Origin: Spirogloea muscicola
Lineage: Eukaryota > Streptophyta > Zygnematophyceae > Spirogloeales > Spirogloeaceae
Assembly (NCBI GenBank): GCA_009602725.1
Contig: WELB01000265.1
Span: 118,435-160,519 of the forward strand
Length of the DNA: 42,085 bases
Direction: 5' to 3'
Part shown: one piece after another, positions 1-9,774 of the stretch
Numbering within the stretch: the stretch's first letter is position 1
How the letters are laid out: the number at the start of each line of letters is the position of its first letter
Program-made: the position numbers and the translations under genes
The notes under the pieces: model-generated
Seen by the model: only the letters and a program-made list of their open reading frames with translations
Told to the model about the DNA's origin: nothing
The model's database searches: none

Positions 1-257
1 CCGGCGGGCCCGGCGCCTTGGCCCCGGCTTGCCACGCGTCGCGCCACGCGGGCCGCTCTCCGGCCGGCACGGGCCGGCGCCACGTGTCGGGCGCTCAGGG
101 GCGCACTCGTCGCTGACTGGGACAGCCTGGCCCGGCCGCAGAGTCAACCACAGAGTCAACCACAGCGAGCCCAGCCAAAGCTTGCGCGGGTATTGAGCTT
201 CCTGTGGTTTCGTCGTGCCTTCCTGTCTAGATGCCAAGCTGTGCGTTCGCAGTTCAC
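1..257. other. GC-rich leader, no gene seen
   Basis: Very GC-rich sequence at the window edge (about 1-130), followed by a stretch leading into a LINE tail. A short direct repeat, cagagtcaaccac, sits near 139-163. No coding exon could be supported. Part of 180-257 may be LINE coding sequence, because it runs straight into the recognisable tail, but it is out of frame. Confidence 0.4.
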
Positions 258-449
258 TTGCGCGCAGGCCGAGCTTTGGCGGCGGCCTCCGGCTTCCGTC
301 AGGGAAGAAAGAGCTCGCCCATTGAGGATAGGGGCTGGAACAGCCAGCCCAGAAAAGAATGAGCAGAGTACAAGAAGCCCAAGAAGAAGGTCGACGTCTT
401 TCCCCCGGCTAGCTACCCCGACTTGCATGTCCTGACTAGAGGTTACTGA
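258..449 (+). mobile_element. LINE 3' tail, split by hairpin repeat
   Basis: Remnant of the 3' end of a non-LTR retrotransposon ORF. Frame TTG at 258 reads LRAGRALAAASGFRQG. The end reads VFPPASYPDLHVLTRGY and stops with TGA at 447-449. The same two blocks lie next to each other at the C-terminus of the longer minus-strand LINE ending at 19563 (GRALAAASGFRQG, then SFPAASLSDLRLLTRNY). Here about 87 bases (306-392) separate them. The insert keeps the frame but brings an in-frame TGA at 360-362. This is a dead fragment; the upstream RT part is absent. Confidence 0.7.
306..392 (+). repeat. Hairpin-bearing short repeat inside LINE tail
   Basis: One copy of a dispersed short repeat. It reads gctcgcccattgaggata, then ggggctgg, a short spacer, ccagccc, then A-rich sequence ending in gaatgagcag. 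A near-identical copy is at 22328-22385. The core can fold as GGCTGG/CCAGCC. It interrupts LINE coding sequence, so it is mobile, or was captured during reverse transcription. Confidence 0.6.
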
Positions 450-1030
450 GCGTCCTCTGGCTGATGTCTTCGTCCTAGTCCAAAGGCATGGACTGTAGTG
501 TAGATCTTCTTAGGCACCTCTTTCTTTGGCTTGGGATATTGTCCATTCTTTTTGGGCTGGCTTTGCCAGCCACTCTTCTCTGTGGGCGAGCACTTCTCTC
601 TAAGCTGTGCGTTTGTTCGCTCTTTGGCTTTGGACTTTGTCCATTCTTTCTGGGCTGGCCTTGCTAGCCCCCCCTTCTCTGTGGGCGAGCACTGTCCTTT
701 TTTGCGACGGGCGGACGACTCCGAAGCTAAGCCCCTCTCAAAAAGAAAAGCCAGCCCAAAAAAGAAGATGAACAAAGAAGGGCCCCCATCACTGCTGAGA
801 CCGGCTATGCTGTAAGTGTGGCAGGACAAACGAAGTCACAGAAGTACAAGGACCACCAGGCTGGCGATACCTTTACCCCCTGGCCGTAGATATCCGCAGG
901 TGTGACGGGGTTCGGTGGTCCTCGTTACTTCCGCTGCTGGCCTCTCAAGCTGACCAGCGGCGCCGCGAACAGGGTGCAGCGTTTCCTAGAAAAAGAAGCA
1001 CAGAAAGAAACAAAGCAGCTACGAATCACT
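450..1030. repeat. Array of hairpin repeats, no gene
   Basis: Two antisense copies of the hairpin repeat lie in tandem at about 533-597 and 638-690. Both read gtccattctttytgggctgg, spacer, then tctctgtgggcgagcac. A partial sense copy is at 733-783 (aaagccagcccaaaaaagaa). The spacing of the two antisense copies is about 107 bases. The rest (784-1030) shows no recognisable gene. Open frames here are short and low in complexity. Confidence 0.55.
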
Positions 1031-1265
1031 CAGTAACCCCCTGCTAAGCAGCCGCAGATCAGAGAAGCTAGGCTCCTGGAAGTGGGTCCCCTGGCCAGAG
1101 CCAGAGGCAGCAGCGAGGGCTCTGCCGGCACGCAGGTGCAGCGCGCGGGCCATGGACCGCTGCAGCGAGACGGCCAGGCGCATACGGTACACTTGCGCCA
1201 GCGACCCGGCTGACAGCTCCGCCCCGCGGCGGTAGCGTGCGCATCTTCCGCCCGTAAACGGTCAC
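1031..1265 (-). mobile_element. LINE 3' tail fragment
   Basis: Reverse-strand remnant of the same LINE family. It contains a block equivalent to QRSMARALHLRAGRALAAAS and then FSDLRLLSRG. One extra G shifts the final RGY-stop out of frame. It is closest to the tail of the long LINE ending at 19563. The fragment stops abruptly near 1265 and faces a second tail on the other strand, so it is 5'-truncated. Confidence 0.65.
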
Positions 1266-1293
1266 TGGGAATAGAATGCGGCTATCATTGAGT

Positions 1294-1425
1294 CTGCAGC
1301 GCTCCCAGGCACTCGCGATACAGCTTGCTGGGCGTGCAATAGGCCAGGCTTATGGCTTCCGTCGTGGTGGTCTGGCTCCTCAGCTTAGCTTGTCAGATAT
1401 GTATGTGCTCACTCGAGGATATTAG
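1294..1425 (+). mobile_element. LINE 3' tail fragment
   Basis: Plus-strand tail from CTG at 1294: LQRSQALAIQLAGRAIGQAY and then LSLSDMYVLTRGY, stop TAG at 1423-1425. It is a diverged member of the family whose C-terminus always ends in S-D-[LM]-x-[LV]-L-[TS]-R-[GN]-Y. It is placed back to back with the minus-strand tail at 1031-1265. Both are truncated at their 5' ends near 1266-1293. Confidence 0.7.
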
Positions 1426-2164
1426 CGCCCCTCTTCGCCAACTCATTACCTCGTTCTGGGACATTTGTAAGGCTAGAATTGGCCTCTCTTTCAATTTCAT
1501 GCGCAATTTCCGCACGTCTTCTCTCTGGGAGCATAGTGAGACCTAGGAATTTGGGCCGCCTCCTTGCCGGCCCGTCGATGCCAATGGCCAGTACAGCAGT
1601 TGCCGCAGAATCCACGGCAGTGCTCACCACAAGCTTGTTGTCATCTTTATCACAAAGAGCAGCGGCAGCTGCCAGACGGTCAGGAACTTGGGTCAAGCCT
1701 GCTATGGTGATAATGGCAGATGAGCGACAACAGCGCTGCCAAATGGGTCAAATGGCCAGTGCGAACGAATGACTAACTGTACACCTACATGCGGTCGACG
1801 GTCTAGGGGTCCAGTCTCTAGAGGAGCTGTGGTGCTCCCCTGCACTTGCTGCGCGCTTGAAGTATTGCTGCTGAAGCGGCTGTGGTGCCATGATTGTGCT
1901 CAGGAAGTGACGTGCTTGAAGGAGGCCCTCCTTGCCTCGCCAAGGCCACAAGGTGGCTTACGGAGGACGATGTTGTCTGCTTCCGCCAGGACGGTGACCA
2001 AGAGGAGGCGTGCCACTGGCGTCATCGCCATGGCGTGGCGTTGGCCGGCCTGCGCCCGCAACAGCCGAGCCATGCGGGTGCGCGGCGAGGGGAGCTCGCG
2101 CGGGAGAGTGGCCTGCGGGTGTGGCGGACTGCAGCCTTTGCAGCCGCCAGCGGCGCCTTGTCTG
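1426..2164. other. No confident gene
   Basis: A 95-codon open frame on the minus strand (1409-1696) has a balanced, protein-like composition (a DGPARRRPKFLGLTMLPERR stretch), but I cannot assign it. Open frames on the plus strand from about 1890 run into the first recognisable exon of the SdrD_B/PstS-like gene. The true start of that gene may lie in this interval. Confidence 0.3.
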
Positions 2165-4638
2165 GTCTTGTTCCGGTCAACCCCGCACCGGAGGTCGGTG
2201 CGGGGTTGAGTGGCACGGCCGGAGGAGCCACTCTTACCGGCTCTGTCGTCTGCGACAGAAACTCCGATGGCATCGCAGACAGCCCGTGAGCAACTTCTGC
2301 CTGTATCTCGTACCGCTGAACTGTCGCCATTGCTTCCTGTGAGTCTGTCCCTCTAGCTTAGACGCGGCTGGCACAGAGGCTGACTTGCCTGTGGACAAGC
2401 ACTAGCGCCAGGGCTCACACACTGTAGCAACTAGCCGTTAGGGGTTTTCAAGTGCATCCTCGGGCCTTGCTTGTGTTGACTAGGCTGTGCATTCACGTGG
2501 CTGACCCCCTACCACGGGTGTATTCCTAGGCCCGACACCCCCTCGCAGAATGCCACGGTGGTCCTTGAATTCGACTACGGCGATGTTGGTGGGAGGCAGG
2601 AGTTTGTCGAGGTACGGAGTTTCAGCTCTCGTATAAGCGACAGCAACAGCAATCTTAGGCATAGTCGTGCAGCTGATTCAGCTCCGGCCTGACCAGACAG
2701 GCTGCATCATGTGATGTCACAGAGTTTCACTGCATACACCGACGTGAACGGCCAATACACATTTGACAACAACCTCCCCACTCTTCAAGATTACCCCCAT
2801 CGTTTATGGGTTTGCGAGATCCGACTGTCTTCCTCCAGCGTCATCAATTGCAACATCGTTGGCTCCTGCCCTGGGACTTATTACTATGGGCGTCAGCCCA
2901 TAGTTACTTCATCTTTCGGTAATAAGTCCTCACTTGTTTGTGCGTGCCAGGCAGTCAGATTGGCCCTGCACACGCTACAAGCATCTAACAACCTCGACAT
3001 GTCGCAGTCCTTCTGGCTAAAGCATCAGCTGTGGTGGTATGACAGATCATTACTACTACATTGACAATGGAGATACTGTCGAATGGCCGTCATTCTGCTT
3101 TACACCGAATCGTGTGCCGCCACCTCCTCCGCCTCCGCCTTCACCGCCACCCACCAGCAGCAGCTCCACCTATTTCGGTGGTGCCACCTCTGTCCAGCTC
3201 CTGGAGAACCAGGTCCTCAGCACCTACGGCACCTATGGCAGCTATGCCTCCGTCGGGTGAGTACCGCCCTTGAGGACTTCCAAGCCACCGTCTGCTTTCC
3301 TGCGACGCATCCCCTGCTGCCTGCACAAAACAGAGCCACCATGCCCATGTCCACAGCTGTGCTTTTGCAGTGTTGAAGTATCTCCACACTTCGCACTCGA
3401 ACGTGCCCAGGCTGCTCTTTGCCATCTTCTCTCAGGTCTGTGTCCCGCCTGACTTACCACACGTGGTGCCGCCTCCTTCATGACCTCGCAGTTTCGGCGC
3501 CGCTTACAGCGGTTTCAAGAACAACACCTACCAGGTGGCTGCGTCCGTTGCTGCCATGACCGCCATCCAGGAGTCCGGCCTCGGCTTCACAAAGCTCACT
3601 ATCCCCCAGGGCGTCCAGTCCTACTCCATGCTCTTCAACGGTGCCGCTGAGCTCACCCTCTCCTGCCAGGACCTGGCCGACTTCTACTCCGGCTACTCCA
3701 CTTCCGTTGGCGGCGGTGCCATCACCGTCCCCGTGGCTCGCTCCGACTCCGCGGGCGCCACGTTTGTCTTCTCCTCCTACCTGAATCACGACGCGAGGAT
3801 ATGCTCCCAGCCCAGATGGGTATGCCGGCAGCCTATCTGTCATTTCTGCGACGTCGAGTGTCAACCTGTCTGCAACGAGCTCAGGCGTATGCTCTGCATC
3901 AGAAAGCTGGTCGAGCCTTAGCTGCTGGCACAAGAGCTAGTCAATTGCCATCCGGTATTCGAGCGTCAGCTAGCGACCTCTATGTGCTGACTCGTGGTTA
4001 CTGAGCGGGTCAGCTTAGCAGCAGGTGACGTACATTTGTCCAATGTGCTTGCCTTTGTACTTGGCCACACATGGCCTCCCCATCTCTTAATATACACGCA
4101 TTTCATTGGAATCAGTGCACCACTGGCGGCCAGCGCTCGTGGCCCTCAAGCAAGGTCAGCGAGGTCGTTAGCTGGGGCTCCACGAAAGTGATCATCGCCT
4201 TGGGCTCCACCGGCGTTGCTTCGTACGTGTTCTCCCACCCCGGCACCATCTGCTACCTCGGCACCCACTTCGCCCTCACTTACATGACCGGCAACGTGCG
4301 CATCGCCTCCACCAACAACCACGCCGGCGAGAACCACAAGGGCAACTCGTGCAACGTAACTGGAGCCATCCCCGTGCCCGTGCCGGCTGCCACCACCACC
4401 TGGTCCGAGGTCAACTCCATCTACCAGTTCCGGCGTCTGCCCTATGGTGTCCTTCGTTTACATCTGGGCCCGCCAGACCTACCCTGCCAGCACCCCCACT
4501 GCAACCTCCACCACCAAGGCTTTCCTCAACTTCATGTTCTCCACCTCCGGCCAGAACCTCCTCCCTCCCCAAGGCTTCGTCAAGGTTGCCAGCAGCCTCA
4601 TCACCCAGAACACCAACGCTGTGGCCACCATCTCATAA
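2165..4638 (+). CDS. SdrD_B-like / PstS-like secreted protein, probably disrupted
   Basis: Probable cell-surface or periplasmic-type protein. The C-terminal half resembles PstS phosphate-binding proteins (PBP superfamily). Exons, read by eye: about 2165-2289 (GSVVCDRNSDGIADSP, SdrD_B-like), about 2547-2608 (VVLEFDYGDVGGRQEFVE), about 2712-2940 (YTDVNGQYTFDNN), 3029-3256 (IDNGDTVEWPSFCFTPN, proline-rich linker, YFGGATSVQLLENQVLSTYG), 3492-3819 (GAAYSGFKNNTYQ, FNGAAELTLSCQDLADFYSG, VARSDSAGATFVFSSYLN), 4116-4425 (CTTGGQRSWPSS, GSTGVASYVFSHPGTICYLG) and about 4436-4638 (MVSFVYIWARQTYP, TKAFLNFMFSTSGQNLLPPQ, stop TAA). A truncated LINE sits inside the PstS domain. The frame also changes near 4425-4444 without a visible intron. 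The gene is decayed, or the frame break is an assembly error. The 5' end and first introns are uncertain. Confidence 0.6.
2178..2208. repeat. Perfect 13-bp inverted repeat
   Basis: The arms 2178-2190 (caaccccgcaccg) and 2196-2208 are exact reverse complements around a 5-base loop (gaggt). The hairpin lies inside the reading frame just upstream of the SdrD_B-like motif and encodes NPAPEVGAG. Role unknown. Confidence 0.8.
3783..4114 (+). mobile_element. 5'-truncated LINE insertion with 6-bp duplication
   Basis: gaatca at 3783-3788 is repeated at 4109-4114. Deleting one copy plus the intervening sequence (326 bases in all) restores ctg-aat-cag-tgc, reading SSYLNQCTTGG across the PstS-like domain. 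The insert carries a LINE C-terminus on the same strand as the gene: LQRAQAYALHQKAGRALA, then IRASASDLYVLTRGY, stop TGA at about 4002-4004, and about 105 bases of 3' tail. This fits target-primed insertion of a severely 5'-truncated element. A GT at 3820 and the AG ending at 4115 are both in phase 0, so splicing could remove nearly all of it. Confidence 0.75.
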
Positions 4639-5428
4639 ACTGCTCAGTTGAAACTTGCACAACTACTGGGCAATAGCTCGAATATTACACAATAAATTTG
4701 ACATTGAAGTGAATGCAAAGATGATTTGAGAAAATGTTCATGATTGACTGCAGTATATCTATGAATACTACTCTCAAGTCATTGCACTATAAATAGTTGT
4801 TCTACTGCAATTAAGCTCTTCCATTTGTATGGAAAAATGTTACCAGTTCATTCCAGCTACTTGGAAAACAATGCAAGACAGCAGCTTTCTAGCACACAAC
4901 AATCTATTCTGGCATGGTCAACAAGACAAATCTGCATCATCTTGCAATGAACCCGTACAAATATCTTATTAAACAATTTCATACCCCCAAGGAATGACAA
5001 AACTTATATTTAACCTCCTAAGTCAATGCAACAGCCTATACAATGCAAAAACCTGTCATTTTCCGATTATATTACATTGTAACCTATTCAGCCGATAGTG
5101 TCAGTGATGACATAATAAACAATACACAATTCATAATGAGTGTTTGTGTGAGACCTCTCCCCTTCCCCCCTCCCGCGGAACATGGCAAAAACCTGTTACG
5201 TTTTATATTTGCTTGCATCCAACGACGCTTCACGACGCCATGCATGCCATCCTAGTGGAGGCATACTTCTTGATGATCGCCGGTAACTTCTCAGAATGCG
5301 GCTTCAGCAGAAGGGTTCACGGTCTCCACGCCAAGATGTTGCAGTCTGGACATTCGGCATTATGCTGTAGAGCCGACTGCAGATGGAGGGCTATGCCGGC
5401 CTCTCTTAAGAGAGAACGGTGTAGCCAC
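4639..5428. other. AT-rich 3' flank, no gene
   Basis: AT-rich sequence after the stop of the PstS-like gene, clearly lower in GC than the rest of the window. It would hold the 3' UTR and intergenic DNA. Open frames are short with no family resemblance. From about 5220 composition rises toward the retroelement fragments that follow. Confidence 0.45.
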
Positions 5429-5523
5429 AGCGATTATCGTGGCATTTGCCTGATGAGGAACTGACTGGAGTTGTCCACAAGGCCCTGGCTAGCGGGATCC
5501 GGGAGCGTCTGAATAGCAAGTTC
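5429..5523 (+). pseudogene. Fragment of a LINE reverse transcriptase
   Basis: One frame reads SDYRGICLMRN. After a frame change, 5470-5523 reads VVHKALASGIRERLNSKF. Together they match the conserved early RT motif of L1/RTE-type non-LTR elements (a YRGI/YRPI block followed by a helix ending in R-x-R-L). This is a different element class from the RGY-tail LINEs. An imperfect direct repeat of gaggaggacgag units follows at 5580-5622. Small dead fragment; the assignment rests on about 30 residues. Confidence 0.45.
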
Positions 5524-5858
5524 GTGAGTAGAGGAACTTTCAGAGCGTACCATCTCAGCATGACGTTGCATGAATGCCGAAAGGAGGAGGACGAGGAGCT
5601 CCAGAAGGAGGAGGACGAGTAGCTCCAATGAACGCTTCAATGCTTATGTGAGCTTGCAATGACAGAATTGCTTCAGAGCCCAGATCTGAGAGGTGGGACG
5701 ACGCGCAAAGAGGCCGGTTCTGGGGCACGCACTGCTCGCAGCTCGCCGCCCAGCCGGACCTCATTGATGACAACCATGTCAGCTGGCACAGGCCGCCTCA
5801 ACTAGCTGCTGGCTACGGCCACCGCCACTGCCAAGTCTCTGCAGCGGGCTCCTTCAAC
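5524..5858. other. No gene seen
   Basis: Contains a short purine-rich duplication (aaaggaggaggacgaggagctccag, near 5580-5622) and otherwise nothing recognisable. It probably links decayed retroelement pieces. Confidence 0.35.
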
Positions 5859-6202
5859 TTGAGCCCACCGACCACATTGAGATATACATCGCGAGAGTTT
5901 GTACAGGAATTTGTGAACAGAGTGCAATCCTCCGCTCTTCAGCTACAGGACAACGGAGAGGGTTTGGAGAGGAGGTTCGAGCAAGTCACCAGGTCCTTTC
6001 CACTTGGATGGGACTTCCACAGGAGAATGATGCCTTTCGAGACTCCTTTCAGATCGTTAACAGGGATGATCTGACTGTGGACGATGTGCTGGCCCGCCTT
6101 CTACATAAAGGAGCGAGCATTGGAGGAGCAAAAGCACCAACTGACAGGAAATTTCACAGGATAGCTAGTGCGCACCGGAGCAGCGCGGTTGCCTCCAATT
6201 GA
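5859..6202 (+). pseudogene. Possible Copia-type gag fragment
   Basis: Two overlapping frames. The first reads REFVQEFVNRVQSSALQLQD. The second, from about 6008, reads MGLPQENDAFRDSFQ and then LTVDDVLARLLHKGAS. The order 'EYxxRV...L', 'GLPxxxDxF' and 'LTxDxxxxxLL' is what Copia gag (UBN2-type) proteins show. A frameshift joins the halves and no protease, integrase or RT follows. An alternative is an unrelated ORF. Confidence 0.35.
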
Positions 6203-6567
6203 TGATTGGAGTTAAGCCCGATATGCCGTGGCACCCGTTATCATGAGGAGTTCTCCCACGGCGTACTAGGCTGAGCCAGCCGAATGCGCTAGTTTACCTT
6301 ATTACTGATCTCAATTCCATGCATACTTCCCCTCCCATGTCTAGCCCCATGTGCCATCATCACTTCTATGGTGTTTTTCTTTACTAAGCAATCGCCACTG
6401 TTAGGAAATGAAAGTAGCTGAGTAAGCAATGGAGGTCAAGCACATCCAGTAGCTCGGCTAATATGAAGTCGGACCTCCAGTAGCCTAAATCTGCGCCTTT
6501 TACATGTATTTCAATAGACTAGATTACAATGTACAGCAAGAATAGGGTGTAAGCTCAGATGTAAAAT
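6203..6567. other. Intergenic; minus-strand poly(A) signal
   Basis: Mostly AT-rich intergenic DNA. TTACA at 6524-6528, i.e. TGTAA on the minus strand, lies about 40 bases past the stop of the MocA-like gene. This matches the usual green-algal polyadenylation signal. Confidence 0.5.
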
Positions 6568-8316
6568 CTAAGGCCAGGGCACGCCGTTGACAATGTTGTC
6601 AAGTATCTGATTGGTACGTGCCGCGCTCTGGCCGGTGCTTGGGCAGTCGGCATCCCCCCGCAGCGCCGACACCACTGTCTCCAGGAGGGGCTGCTGCACG
6701 TGCGGCGGCGATGGCACGTCGAGCTCCTCATACTCGTCCTTGGACGTCGTCCAAATCTGAATCTTGTTGGACTTGAAAAACTGGAAGCGGATGCGCCCAG
6801 AGCTGCCGACTACCTCGCCAAACTCCTGGTGCGCTTCGCTTGAAAAGCACCAGCTCCCTGTGCCGACGACACCACTTGCAAACTTGAACTGGGCCACAAC
6901 GGTATCCTCTGCAGGGTACAGGCCTTCCTGGTTGGATGCAAACCCAGACCCCGATAGCTGCACAGTGTCGCCACGAGCAAAGCACAAGAAGGTCAGTCGA
7001 CATCACAAATTGCTGGGAAACAGAAAAAGACTTATAATTATTCAAGTACAGGGAGGCTTACAGCAACAACAGCATGGCCAAGCACTTCATCAAAGCCAGG
7101 TCCATGAAGCCGATTGTATTTGAGGGAATTAATCTTACCAAAGGGCCAAACCAAAAGTCCAGGAGGTCCAGCTGATGGCTGCCCTTGTCGCGGAAGTAGC
7201 CGCCGCGGCCGCCAACAAGCGGGTCCGTGCGCCACTGGAGAGACGCGTTAAGGAGGGACGCCCCCGGCAGGAGCGCCAGGCCGCCCGCCGCAGCCCATGC
7301 GCGGTCATGCTGGTTGGGCGGTCGGTGATACTGCACGTGCACCGCCCTCACCTTGCCAATGCGCCCCGAATCAATGAGCTCCTTCACCTGCACCACAGCG
7401 GCTGGAGAGCCTATTATTGGAGAACCGGAGCAGATTGTCTGAGACCTGACATGCAGTGCTCATAAGTCTCTTATCAAGGACTGATAGTGTTCTCAACTCT
7501 GAGCAAGTACACCTTTCAATGCAAGTTGCAGATGGATAGTACCTTGAGGAAGTTGGGGAGCGCTCGACGGTAATATGCCACAAAGACCGGCACCTTGTTG
7601 GCAGCGGCCACCTCAAGCAGGTGCTTGCTCTCCAGGTAGGACACGCCCATTGGCTTCTCCACATACACTGCTTTGCCAGCTCTCGCCGCCATCATGGCAT
7701 ACCTGTGCTGAAAAGGCAGTCACAAGAGTCAGACCAAGTCAACGAGTCGGAGCACACATAGTAAGGTAAAAACCTTCGCTTAAGATGCTTGACAAGCTGG
7801 TGAGAAGCTGGAGACAGCACCAGCCAGTCAGTAGCTGTAATAGTGCCCCCTCGTGAAGCTGAACCGAAGTGCAGATGGAGGCTGAGGTAAGCCTAATGCA
7901 TGATCAAGCGGCTTGTGGAGCTCTCACATGGCGTGGTAGCGTGGGGGCGTCGCGACGTACACGGCATTGACCTCGGGGTCGTCAATTACCGCGCTGGCAT
8001 CGCTGGTCCACCTGCCCATTGGAAGACGGTTTGGAAGCACTGTCCTCTGCGGGTCACTACCGCATAATAGCATGCAGGCAACTCTGAAGCGTAAACTCTT
8101 ACTCTTGGAATCTTAGATTTCCCAAATGCATAACCTTGACAGGCAGGCAATGTGCTGGACGCCGTACCTGGGGACATTGTGCCGGGCGGCGTAGTCCTCT
8201 GCGGCCGTGGCATTGCGCCGCATGACAATGACCAGGCGGGAGTGTGGGATGAGGCTGAGCGCGGGGCCGGACTTCTTCTCCGTTACATCGCCGCAGCCAA
8301 TCAGGCCCCACCGCAC
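6568..8316 (-). CDS. Gfo/Idh/MocA family oxidoreductase
   Basis: NAD(P)-dependent sugar or polyol dehydrogenase family; the substrate cannot be told. Minus-strand exons: 8316-8168, 8011-7928, 7702-7543, 7387-7139 and 6957-6568 (stop TAG). Phases agree at every join. Exon 1 gives the Rossmann start RWGLIGCGDVTEKKSGPAL. Exon 2 gives DPEVNAVYVATPPRYHA. Exon 3 holds the family signature KAVYVEKPMGVS (the E-K-P lysine) and VFVAYYRRALPNF. Exon 4 has IDSGRIGKVRAVHVQYHRPP and GGYFRDKGSHQLDLLDFWFG. Exon 5 completes the C-terminal sheet domain (ANLxE-like GLYPAEDTVVAQFKFASG). About 50 residues in exon 4 (LALLPGASLLN) look slightly unusual. The start codon exon was not found; it should lie upstream of 8316. 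The gene is divergent from the kinase. Confidence 0.88.
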
Positions 8317-9774
8317 CTGGCTTCCCACACAGGGTGTAGGCCCGCCGCAAGTGTCAGCCGCCACTAATACAAGGTACACGACCTTGAGTTGACAAGGGGT
8401 CAACCGTCATACTGCCAGGAGAAGCCTTTGTACCACAGAGAAGATGTTATTCTGGGGCAAAAGGAGCCCACAAAGTGTCGAGATGATGTTGAGGGGTGCT
8501 CTTGGACTCTTCACTGTGACAGTACTACCTCAGTGACAATGGCGACCAGACATAGCTCAACCTTGCGCTGGTGTAAGCAGTTCTGATTCCAGATGGGACA
8601 TCAGTGTGCCCACAACCAGAAGAAAGGCGGCCGAGGCCTCGCTGACGGACTCTTCCACTGCGAGCTAACGCCCTGAGAGGAGAGGCGCAATGCATGCGTT
8701 GCGGCGGTGCTCGGCGCAATGCACAGCGCCCAGCTGGGGGCGGCGGTGGGCTGGCGGGGGCACCTCCTCGAGGTGGCCGCGGGCCGGCGGGTCCTCGGCG
8801 TGGCCGCGGCTGGCGGCGAGGAAGACGGCGGCGGCGGCGNGGAAGCGGCCTACGCATCGTCCACCAAGTGGCCCAGTAACTAACTGACTCACTAGCAGTA
8901 ACAGTGGGGTGCAGGAGTTGGAAGGGCCTCCTGCCCTATGAGTGCGTACACAGTGTGTTCACCGCCGCTCCACGATCGTCACCGCCGCCGCGGCCGCCGC
9001 CGCCGCAGCCGCCGCCGCCTTCGCCGTCGGGTCCGTCACCGCCGCCGCCTTCGCCGCCGCCTTCGCCGCCGCCGCCGCCGCCGCCGCTGCGAGTTGGTCG
9101 AGTGAGGACCAGCTCAGAGATGGCGGACATTATGTTAGCCCGCGGTTAGCGCCTAATGTGGGCGCTGACCTGCGGCGCCTCGGCGCCGCCGTGGCGCCTG
9201 TCGTCCGACGTGGATGCTGATGTGGACAAAGAGTCCACGTCGACAGGCTCGCCGTGGCCATGTCAGCACGTGGAGCTCCCGCCGGCCCTTTAGGGTTTGC
9301 TCCCTTGCCCCCCCCCGAGCCCCCGCGTCGCCGCCGCCGCCCGCCGCCGCCGCCGCCGCCGCTCTTGGCCATGCCGCCGCCGTCGCCGCCGCCGCCGCCG
9401 CCTTTTCAGGCGTGCCGGAGCGCCTCTGGTCCGCGGAGGCCGCGCTTGTGCCCGCAGCCGAGGTGACCCGGACGGGCCCAGCCGCTGCGCCACGCTCGCC
9501 CCCTGCGCTGGTGCAGGAGCTGCCGTGACAGAGGCCTTCCAGCGCATCTCGCGCTCGCCGAGGTCGACGGCGGATCGCTTTGGCCTGGCGCTGGCCAGTG
9601 CGGCCGAAGGCTGCTCTGCCGCGGAGGCTGCCGGCGAGCGCACCATGGCAGCCGCGGCGATGCATCTCCGCCGCTGCAGCCTCGGGCTGGCTGCCAGGCT
9701 CGACTCTCGCCGCCGATCCTAGCGGCTGGCGTTGGAGCTGGAGGAGCGCAACATCGCCGCGCTGAGCTGCCGCG
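8317..9774. promoter_or_regulatory. Shared upstream region of MocA gene and kinase
   Basis: Should hold the missing first exon of the MocA-like gene (minus) and the kinase 5' UTR and promoter (plus). 8983-9093 and 9325-9410 are (GCC)n/(CCG)n tracts that open long proline- or alanine-rich frames in several phases. I treat these as low-complexity DNA, not proteins. A single N at 8840 marks an uncertain base in a (GGC)n run. No TATA box was recognised. Confidence 0.45.

Noticed and set aside
533-700. Possible CRISPR-like or satellite array from evenly spaced repeats
   Set aside because: Only two diverged units in tandem. Relatives are scattered and tied to LINE remnants, and the genome is eukaryotic.
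1409-1696. 95-codon minus-strand ORF with protein-like composition
   Set aside because: No domain recognised, no splice context, and it overlaps the end of a plus-strand LINE tail. Left as unassigned.
8904-9466. Proline-rich open frames resembling hydroxyproline-rich glycoproteins
   Set aside because: They come from (GCC)n/(CCG)n tracts open in several frames on both strands. They have no signal peptide and no conserved flanks, and they lie directly upstream of the kinase start.
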